Shown here in pieces: positions 58,153 to 64,000 of a stretch of 64,000 bases of DNA. The notes beneath the pieces are model-generated. The model searched no databases. It had not been told where the DNA came from and worked only from the letters and a program-made list of their open reading frames with translations. Position numbers and translations under genes: made by a program. Origin of the DNA: Corynebacterium marambiense (lineage in GTDB: Bacteria; Actinomycetota; Actinomycetes; Mycobacteriales; Mycobacteriaceae); contig NZ_JAEIOT010000015.1 in NCBI RefSeq assembly GCF_016342275.1, forward strand, positions 124,001-188,000, in the 5' to 3' direction. Numbering within the stretch: the stretch's first letter is position 1; the number at the start of each line of letters is the position of its first letter.

Positions 58153-59478
58153 TCACGCTTCGTGCCAGGCTGGGGTGGACATCAGTTCGCGCCAGCGGCG
58201 GTAGAGTCCCCGGCCGGCGGCATCGGAGTACAGCTCGGAGGTCGTGCCCGGGTATCCCGGGTTCTCCTGTTCGGTGCCGATGCCCATCTGGTAGTTCAGG
58301 GCCGTGTTTCCGACCATGAAGGCGTGGGCGTTGGCCTGGCATTCGGACCAGTTCTCCCCGTCGTCCTGCTCGAAGATGCCGGAGGGACCGAAGGTGCGGA
58401 GGTTGTAGAGCCGCTGTGCCCGGCGGACGTCCTCGGGCATCGACTTGTCCAAGACCGTCCAGGACCAGACCTCCATCCGATTTGGTCCCTTGGGGTGCCA
58501 CACGCGGATGGAGCCGTTGACCGGGAGGTAGGAGAAGTTCGGGAACACCGTCGCGTGCCCGTTGGTGAGTGGTCCGGTGACCTGTTCCGGTGAGAGACGT
58601 TCCCTGAGGAAGTCGTAGTCGTAGTACTCGTGGACTGGCTGGGCGTCGAACCGGTTCCTCGGGTGCACGGGGAACCCGGCGCCGTTCCCGTGGTCGTCGG
58701 TGTACTGCTTGCCGGACCGCTGGGCGATTTCCTTCTTCGGCCCTTTACCGGTGGGGGACATGACCATCAGTGCGGAGGCGTGGGACATGTTGACGTGGTA
58801 CCAGTCGGTGGCGAACTGCTCGGCGGCGAGTTTCCAGTTGCCTTCGAGCACCCACTTCGTCACCCCACCGACGACACAGGTGCCCTCCGGGTCGCGGTCC
58901 ATGAACGCGTCGATGTACCACTTCATGTCGCCGAGGGCATCGGCGAGTGGTTCCGCGTCCGCGTCCCAGTTCGCGAAAATCAGGCCCTTGTAGCTCTCGA
59001 CGCGGGGCGCAGTGACCAGGCCCCAGTCGGCGGGGTTGAAGGTATCCGGGTAGGAGTCCTGGGCAGGAACGTTGGACAGGTTGCCGTCCAGGTCGTAGGC
59101 CCAGCCGTGGTAGGTGCAGGTGAAGTTTTTGGTTTTGCCGTAGTCCGCACGGCAGACGCGGGCGCCGCGATGGCGGCAGTTGTTGAGCAGGACCCGGTAC
59201 TCACGTTTCTTATTCATCGTCGCGATGACGGGGTCCTCACCCATGTACGTCTGGAAGAAGTCACCGGGTTTCTGGAGCTGATCCTCGTGGGCGATGAACA
59301 ACCAGCTTCGTGCGAAGATTCGGCGCATTTCCTGCTGATAGACCTGCTGATCAGCGAAGATCCGACGGTCGATCAGACCACCGTCGGGGTCAACCATGCC
59401 CGAGACGTCGAGTGGTTGGTCGAGACCGGTGGGGCGGGACAGGGTTCCGCGGGGGAGTGGGCTGGTGGATGCAGACAC
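58153..59478 (-). CDS. Aromatic-ring-hydroxylating dioxygenase, alpha subunit
   Basis: This is the catalytic subunit, of 441 residues, that adds dioxygen to an aromatic ring to form a cis-dihydrodiol. It has a Rieske centre (CRHRGARVC and TCTYHGWAYDLDG) and the mononuclear iron ligands in ATDWYHVNMSH (Asp, His, His). Close landmarks of HcaE/BphA1 are LFIAHEDQLQKPGDFF and VESYKGLIFANWD. Substrate cannot be decided; the mhp genes next door favour a phenylpropanoid-type acid. I chose GTG 59478 over a longer frame because family N-termini start about here. Confidence 0.92.
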   Translation of the reverse strand: MSASTSPLPRGTLSRPTGLDQPLDVSGMVDPDGGLIDRRIFADQQVYQQEMRRIFARSWLFIAHEDQLQKPGDFFQTYMGEDPVIATMNKKREYRVLLNNCRHRGARVCRADYGKTKNFTCTYHGWAYDLDGNLSNVPAQDSYPDTFNPADWGLVTAPRVESYKGLIFANWDADAEPLADALGDMKWYIDAFMDRDPEGTCVVGGVTKWVLEGNWKLAAEQFATDWYHVNMSHASALMVMSPTGKGPKKEIAQRSGKQYTDDHGNGAGFPVHPRNRFDAQPVHEYYDYDFLRERLSPEQVTGPLTNGHATVFPNFSYLPVNGSIRVWHPKGPNRMEVWSWTVLDKSMPEDVRRAQRLYNLRTFGPSGIFEQDDGENWSECQANAHAFMVGNTALNYQMGIGTEQENPGYPGTTSELYSDAAGRGLYRRWRELMSTPAWHEA

Positions 59479-60082
59479 GGTGAAGGTCTCATCTCCTCGT
59501 CTGTTCAGGGAGCCGGAATCGATCTGGACTGTGAGATGAGTCGGGTAGTGATCGGGTCCGGCGGGGCGGGTGTTATATGACTCACATCTGAATGTGTCTA
59601 CAGCTTGCCGACACAGTTGGTTGGGGGTCAGGTCTTGTTCCGTTGGGTGGAACGGTCCCGACATTCGGGTGGGGCGGTGGACATGGATCTTTCGGTGATG
59701 GGACTGTCCCGAGCAGAGGAAGCGCCTAGTCAGAAAGGGTTTCCACCGGTCATCTCCAGCCTGTTAATTGTCTGTTATGGGGGCCCCCGATTTGCGATGG
59801 TTTTGCTCCACTACCTTCGCGGTGCACGGGAGTTTTCTGTCGTCCTGCGCTCACGGACGCTCCCCCCTGTCGAACCGGTGCACATCTCGGGCATACGCTG
59901 CTCGGGATAGTCTTATCTCACGTCGTCACCTTTTTTGTGGAGGAGGTGGGGGTTTGTGCGGTACCCCCGCCGGTGTGCCACATCGTGGAACGGCGCCCAC
60001 CGTAGTTGTGTGACGACGAGCACAATAGATGGCACCGAGTCGCCACGACTGCCAGGACGACGTTTCACCAGGAGAAGAACCG
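59479..60082. other. Divergent control region of the dioxygenase operon and iclR
   Basis: These 604 bases hold the promoters of the minus-strand dioxygenase operon and of iclR. GGAGAAGAAC at 60071-60080 is the iclR ribosome-binding site. No gene is recognised. The area near 59940-59970 is GT-rich. Confidence 0.5.
59975..59991. promoter_or_regulatory. Putative IclR operator
   Basis: GTGCCAC-ATC-GTGGAAC is an imperfect palindrome with arms matching at six of seven positions. IclR-family operators have comparable arms. It lies about 92 bp before the iclR start, where it could serve autoregulation and the divergent operon. Confidence 0.45.
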
Positions 60083-60880
60083 ATGACGCCCACCAGCCCC
60101 CAGTCCGACCCCCGTAGTGCGGTCGACAAGGCATTCAGCCTGCTCCGGAGTTTCAGTGACAATGATTCACTCGGCGTCGGGGTGAGCGAACTGGCGCGCC
60201 GGGCCGACCTGCCAAAGTCCACGGCACACCGTCTGCTGAGCACACTGGTGGCCAACGGCGCCGTGGAACGGTCGGGGGAGGTCTACCGCCTGGGACCACT
60301 CTGCTACGAGCTGACGAGCGAACGTGGTTCGCGGCACACCGAGTTCATCAGTGAGGTGCTCACCCCCTTCCTCGCCGGACTCTTCGAGGAGACCCGTCAG
60401 ACCGTTCATCTCGCGTTCCTCCAGGGGAACGAGGTGGTCTACGTCAACAAGCTCTTCTCCGCGCGGCGCGTCACCTCACCGTCGCGGATCGGAGGCAGGG
60501 CCCCGGCCTACTGCACGGGAGTGGGAAAGGCTCTGATGGCCTGGGACGAGATGCGGATTGAAGCCGCCATCAAGGGCGGCCTCCACCGGTGGACCCCCTA
60601 TACGATCACGGACCCGGATGCGTTCCGCGAAGAACTGGGGCAGGTCCGCCGCGATGGAGTAGCATTCGACCGCCAAGAGATCCTCGTCGGGCTGAGTTGC
60701 GTCGCTGCGCCGATCTACGGCCGCTACAACCTGCCGGTGGCCGCCATGTCGGTCTCCGGCCCCGCCAGCCAGTTTGATCCCGGAGCTCACATCCCGGCTC
60801 TGAAGCGGATCTGTGCTGCAGCGGGAAAGGCCGTTCTCTTCCACCAGATGCAACAGGAGCAGGTGGCGTCCTCTGCCTGA
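60083..60880 (+). CDS. IclR-family transcriptional regulator
   Basis: The 265-residue protein has a winged helix-turn-helix (GVSELARRADLPKSTAHRLLSTLVANG, residues about 33-60) and the effector-binding GAF-like domain (APAYCTGVGKALMA, VAFDRQEILVGLSCVAAPIY, AAMSVSGPA). IclR regulators of aromatic pathways act as repressors or activators depending on the ligand. It lies between two catabolic operons, divergent from the dioxygenase genes and convergent with mhpE, so it probably controls the dioxygenase operon and perhaps both. The ATG at 60083 has GGAGAAGAAC. Confidence 0.9.
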   Translation: MTPTSPQSDPRSAVDKAFSLLRSFSDNDSLGVGVSELARRADLPKSTAHRLLSTLVANGAVERSGEVYRLGPLCYELTSERGSRHTEFISEVLTPFLAGLFEETRQTVHLAFLQGNEVVYVNKLFSARRVTSPSRIGGRAPAYCTGVGKALMAWDEMRIEAAIKGGLHRWTPYTITDPDAFREELGQVRRDGVAFDRQEILVGLSCVAAPIYGRYNLPVAAMSVSGPASQFDPGAHIPALKRICAAAGKAVLFHQMQQEQVASSA

Positions 60881-60970
60881 TTCCGCTCTCTCCGGGGACC
60901 AGCGGAACCGAGACCGGCACTGCCCGGCGAGATGGGCGCCGCAGCAGGATCTCAACGCGACCGCACAAGA

Positions 60971-61019
60971 AAACCGGGGTGTGCCCCGCCCGGCGAACGG
61001 GCGGGGCACACCCCGGTTT
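60971..61019. terminator. Bidirectional terminator between iclR and mhpE
   Basis: A perfect 22-bp stem with a five-base loop (GCGAA) runs from AAACCGGGGTGT to the reverse complement ending CCCCGGTTT. The A/T ends make it suitable as a terminator on both strands, and it separates two convergent operons. Confidence 0.85.
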
Positions 61020-61031
61020 CTGGATCTACGT

Positions 61032-62042
61032 TCACGCTGCGGCGTCGCTCAGATGCACCGCCACATCGATGATCATGTCCTCCTGGCCACCGACATAACC
61101 CCGGCGACCAACTTCGCGCAGGATGTCAGCTGTGGGGACACCATATCGTTCACTCGCCCGCTCGGCGTGCAGCAGGAAGGAACTGTAGACACCCATCTGG
61201 CCCTGCACGATGGAGCTGCGGTCGATGGCGGGTAGGCGCGACACCATCGGCTTGAGGACATCCTCGGCCGCGGCCTGGATTTTCTCCACGTCCACACCGG
61301 TCTCGATTCCGAGGACCGCGAAGGACGTGGCGACAACCTCGGTGGGGGAGTTGCCTGCACCGGCGCCCAGCCCGGCGAGTGATCCGTCGATCTGGCGGGC
61401 CCCGGCGCGAACCGCGAGCACGGAGTTCGCGACCCCGAAGGACATGTTCTGGTGTCCGTGGAAGCCGACCTGGGCTTCGTCACCGATCTCATCCACGAGC
61501 GCCTTCACGCGATCTTCCGCCTGCTCCATGATCAGCGCTCCTGCGGAATCGACGACATAGACGCACTGACATCCCGCGTCGACCATGATCCTGGCCTGCG
61601 CCGCGAGTTCCGCCGGACTGATCCGGTGGGAGAGCATGAGGAAGCCACCTGTTTCCAGACCGAGTTCCCGGGCGGCCTGGAAATGCCGGATGGAGATGTC
61701 CGCCTCGGTGCAGTGCGTGGCGATGCGGACCATACCGGCACCGCGCGCATGGGCTTCCTTCAGGTCCGCCACTGTTCCGAGTCCGGGGAGCAGGAGGACA
61801 GCGATCTTTGCGTGGCGGGCCTCGTCCACCGCGACCTCGACGAGATCGAGGTCGCTGGTGTGGGAGAACCCGTAGTTGAAGGACGATCCACCGAGACCGT
61901 CACCGTGGGTGACCTCGATCATCTCGATGTTCGCGTCATCCAACGCCCGTACCACTGCGCGCACCTGTTCTGGCGTGTACTGGTGGCGGACGGAATGTGA
62001 GCCGTCGCGGAGGGTCGTGTCGTTCAGTCTTATTCTGGTCAT
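61032..62042 (-). CDS. mhpE: 4-hydroxy-2-oxovalerate aldolase
   Basis: This enzyme splits 4-hydroxy-2-oxovalerate to pyruvate and acetaldehyde. The 336-residue protein has the DRE-TIM start LNDTTLRDGSHSVRHQY, the metal-binding HGHQN and the DmpG communication domain at the C-terminus. A GTG at 62072 that overlaps the mhpF stop is an alternative start. DmpG-type aldolases form a channelling complex with the dehydrogenase encoded next to them. Confidence 0.93.
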   Translation of the reverse strand: MTRIRLNDTTLRDGSHSVRHQYTPEQVRAVVRALDDANIEMIEVTHGDGLGGSSFNYGFSHTSDLDLVEVAVDEARHAKIAVLLLPGLGTVADLKEAHARGAGMVRIATHCTEADISIRHFQAARELGLETGGFLMLSHRISPAELAAQARIMVDAGCQCVYVVDSAGALIMEQAEDRVKALVDEIGDEAQVGFHGHQNMSFGVANSVLAVRAGARQIDGSLAGLGAGAGNSPTEVVATSFAVLGIETGVDVEKIQAAAEDVLKPMVSRLPAIDRSSIVQGQMGVYSSFLLHAERASERYGVPTADILREVGRRGYVGGQEDMIIDVAVHLSDAAA

Positions 62043-62068
62043 GTCGGTTCTCTTCTTCTCTGTCGGGA

Positions 62069-63019
62069 TCACCGGGCTGCACTGACCGGTGCGGTGGTGG
62101 CGTCGTTCCGGCGGAGGAGGTCGACGTAGGTGTCGGCGGTCGCGACCGCCGCCGCTGTGATGATGTCGAGGTTTCCGGCGTACTCCGGCAGGTAGTCGGC
62201 GGCGCCCCGTACCTCAATGAGGACGGTCACCCGGCCCCATCCCCGCCAGTCGGAACGCGCGGTGTCGAACTGGGGTTCCGCCGTGAGGTGGTAGCCGGGA
62301 ACGTATTTCTGGACGTCGGCGACCATCTGCTGCACGGATTCACGTATCCGGTCCTGGAGCGGTCCGGGCTCCGCAGCCTCCGGGGGAAGGGCGCAGTAGA
62401 CCGTGTTGCGCATGAGCATCGGCGGTTCCACCGGGTTGAGGATGAGAATCGACTTCGCGCGTTTCGCGCCGCCGACCTTCTCCAGGGCAGCTGAGGTCGT
62501 CGCCATGAATTCGTCGATGCTGGCGCGGGTTCCCGGACCTGCGGACTTGGAGGATATGGACGCCACGATCTCCGCATATTCGACGGGCACCACCCTCGAG
62601 ACGGCGGCGACGATCGGGGTGGTCGCCTGACCACCGCAGGTGATCATGTTGACGTTGTCCACCGTGCGCAACGTGTCCATGTTCACGGACGGGCACAGAT
62701 GGGGTCCCACGGCGGCAGGGGTCAGATCGATGGCCCGGATACCCGCCTCCCGGTATCGGGGGGCGTTCGCACGGTGCGCGCCGGCGGAGGTCGCCTCGAA
62801 GACGATGTCCGGGAGCCGGTCACGGGAGAGCAACCAGTCGACACCACCCGGTGACGCCTCGACGCCGAGCTTCTCCGCGCGGGCGAGACCGTCGGAGGTG
62901 GGATCCACGCCGATCATGTAGACAGGTTCGATGTTGCGGGAGTTCTTCAGCAGTTTCATCAGCAGATCGGTCCCGATATTCCCGGGGCCTACGATGGCTG
63001 CGGTGTATTTGTCGCTCAT
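62069..63019 (-). CDS. mhpF: Acetaldehyde dehydrogenase (acylating)
   Basis: The enzyme converts acetaldehyde from the aldolase to acetyl-CoA with NAD and CoA. The 316-residue protein has [17 protein letters not shown] (NAD) and the catalytic Cys in [11 protein letters not shown] at about residue 126. Its C-terminus carries the KYVPGYHL region. It lies between mhpD and mhpE in the same direction, consistent with the usual complex. Confidence 0.95.
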   Translation of the reverse strand: MSDKYTAAIVGPGNIGTDLLMKLLKNSRNIEPVYMIGVDPTSDGLARAEKLGVEASPGGVDWLLSRDRLPDIVFEATSAGAHRANAPRYREAGIRAIDLTPAAVGPHLCPSVNMDTLRTVDNVNMITCGGQATTPIVAAVSRVVPVEYAEIVASISSKSAGPGTRASIDEFMATTSAALEKVGGAKRAKSILILNPVEPPMLMRNTVYCALPPEAAEPGPLQDRIRESVQQMVADVQKYVPGYHLTAEPQFDTARSDWRGWGRVTVLIEVRGAADYLPEYAGNLDIITAAAVATADTYVDLLRRNDATTAPVSAAR

Positions 63020-63033
63020 GTGCTTTCTTCCCT

Positions 63034-63810
63034 TTAGGTGAAGGATGTGGTCAGGGTTCCGAGAGATCCGTAGTCGACTTCCACGACGGTGCCGGGCGCG
63101 ATGGGGGCGGCGGCGCAGAAGCTACCGGTGAGGATCAGGTCGCCGCGGCGGAGCGTGACCCCCTGTTCACCCAGGACTCCCGCGAGCCAGACCAGTGGTT
63201 CGAGGGGATGCCCCATCACGGCGGCGCCGGTGCCTTCACCGGTCAGTTCGCCGTCCACACGCATCGCGGCGGCAACCGACGGGAGCTGGTCCACCGGAAC
63301 ATCGACGGGGGAACCGCCGATGACGACCGCACCGCAGGACGCGTTGTCGGCGATGGTGTCCACGAGTCGAATGTCCCAGTCGCGGACCCGGGAATCGATG
63401 ATTTCCACCGCGAGATACGTTTCATCGATGGCGGCGACGACATCGTCGAAGGTCGCGTTGGAGGCCAGGTCCGAACCCAGCCGGAAACCGAGCTCCGGTT
63501 CGATCCGGGGGGCGATGAACTGATCCGCGGCGATCGGTTCGCCGGCACGGTGGACCATGTCCTGGGTGAAGAACCCGAAGTCGGGACTGTCAACACCGAG
63601 CTGCTGTTGCATGGCGGCCGAGGTGAGACCGATCTTCCTGCCTACGATCCGCTGACCGGCGGCGGTGAATGCGGCCTCCGTCAGCTGTTGGATGCGGTAG
63701 GCGCCGTCGACGTCGAGACCGTCGATCACGGTGCGGGGTGGGGCGACGGGCCGTCGGGTGCGGTAGGCGGCGGCGAGTTCATCCGCCATCCGCTGGTACT
63801 GATCTGTCAT
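63034..63810 (-). CDS. mhpD: 2-keto-4-pentenoate hydratase
   Basis: MhpD hydrates 2-hydroxypenta-2,4-dienoate to 4-hydroxy-2-oxovalerate. The 258-residue protein belongs to the fumarylacetoacetate-hydrolase-like fold: [26 protein letters not shown] (metal ligands) and the [16 protein letters not shown] segment. The start is ATG 63810. It links the ring-cleavage product released by the hydrolase (not in the window) to the aldolase. Confidence 0.93.
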   Translation of the reverse strand: MTDQYQRMADELAAAYRTRRPVAPPRTVIDGLDVDGAYRIQQLTEAAFTAAGQRIVGRKIGLTSAAMQQQLGVDSPDFGFFTQDMVHRAGEPIAADQFIAPRIEPELGFRLGSDLASNATFDDVVAAIDETYLAVEIIDSRVRDWDIRLVDTIADNASCGAVVIGGSPVDVPVDQLPSVAAAMRVDGELTGEGTGAAVMGHPLEPLVWLAGVLGEQGVTLRRGDLILTGSFCAAAPIAPGTVVEVDYGSLGTLTTSFT

Positions 63811-63874
63811 GGGTGAACGTGACTCCTGCTCGGGCTGGATTAGAGGGGGAGAGATGGTGGGAATGGGGCTCGTG

Positions 63875-64000
63875 TCATCGGGCGGACATGATGCCGAAGC
63901 CGGCGATGAACTCCCGGATGGGCCGGTAGTACTCGTAGGTCACGCGGTAGCCGCCGGTGGCTGCGTGGAGCGCGGAGAACGCTGCGACCCAGGAGCGGAC
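63875..64000 (-). CDS. mhpB: 2,3-dihydroxyphenylpropionate 1,2-dioxygenase, C-terminal part
   Basis: Only the last 41 codons are in the window; the 5' part lies beyond the right edge. They include VRSWVAAFSALHAATGGY and YYRPIREFIAGFGIMSAR. From memory, E. coli MhpB ends with IKTWVAAFAAISAFGNW and YYRPIPEWIAGFGSLSAR before a short tail, a very close match. MhpB is an iron-dependent LigB-type extradiol dioxygenase that cleaves 2,3-dihydroxyphenylpropionate or 2,3-dihydroxycinnamate. This places phenylpropionate-like acids in the pathway. Confidence 0.8.
   Translation of the reverse strand, partial: VRSWVAAFSALHAATGGYRVTYEYYRPIREFIAGFGIMSAR

Overview
The window comes from a high-GC actinobacterium, almost certainly Corynebacterium or a close relative. 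The evidence is the GC-rich third codon positions, frequent GTG/TTG starts, -10 hexamers of the TAnnnT type lying directly on start codons, and the order obg, proB, unkdh, proA, nadD, rsfS, phosphoglycerate mutase-like gene, degV, comEA, comEC, holA, rpsT, lepA, which is the corynebacterial arrangement. I found no tRNA, rRNA, CRISPR array or intact insertion sequence.

Region 1 (1-19 kb) is housekeeping: the obg GTPase, proline synthesis (proB, proA) with the 2-hydroxyacid dehydrogenase unkdh between them, NAD synthesis (nadD), ribosome silencing (rsfS), DNA-uptake genes (comEA, comEC) and the clamp-loader subunit holA. A minus-strand pair, addB-addA, sits between unkdh and proA behind a sequence resembling a corynebacterial LexA box.

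Region 2 (19-34 kb) is a patchwork. A decayed second copy of comEA-comEC-holA-orfX lies directly after holA and carries a RelE toxin gene whose antitoxin is frameshifted. After rpsT, a PemK-like gene and lepA come a GIY-YIG protein, a membrane protein, a diacylglycerol kinase, and two tandem paralogous lipoproteins separated by the last codons of a second diacylglycerol kinase. The region ends with a lipoprotein that carries the complete catalytic set of protein-arginine deiminases, which is the most unusual protein here.

Region 3 (33.7-38.5 kb) holds a 2-keto acid decarboxylase flanked by two paralogous small genes with similar 5' leaders, then an AT-rich island of about 1.3 kb with one orphan membrane-anchored gene.

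Region 4 (38.5-52.8 kb) is a complete aerobic phenylacetate pathway: PaaK activates phenylacetate, PaaABCDE epoxidises it, PaaG isomerises it, PaaZ opens and oxidises the ring product, and PaaF, PaaH and PaaJ finish beta-oxidation. PaaI rescues CoA, and an MHS-type transporter probably imports substrate. A TetR regulator (PaaR) lies within it, and three near-identical palindromes mark its likely operators.

Region 5 (52.8-64 kb) is an hca/mhp-type aromatic-acid cluster: a four-component Rieske dioxygenase with its dihydrodiol dehydrogenase, a CoA ligase, a small unknown protein and a thioesterase in one coupled operon; a divergent IclR regulator; and a lower meta-pathway operon (mhpB partial, mhpD, mhpF, mhpE) yielding pyruvate and acetyl-CoA.
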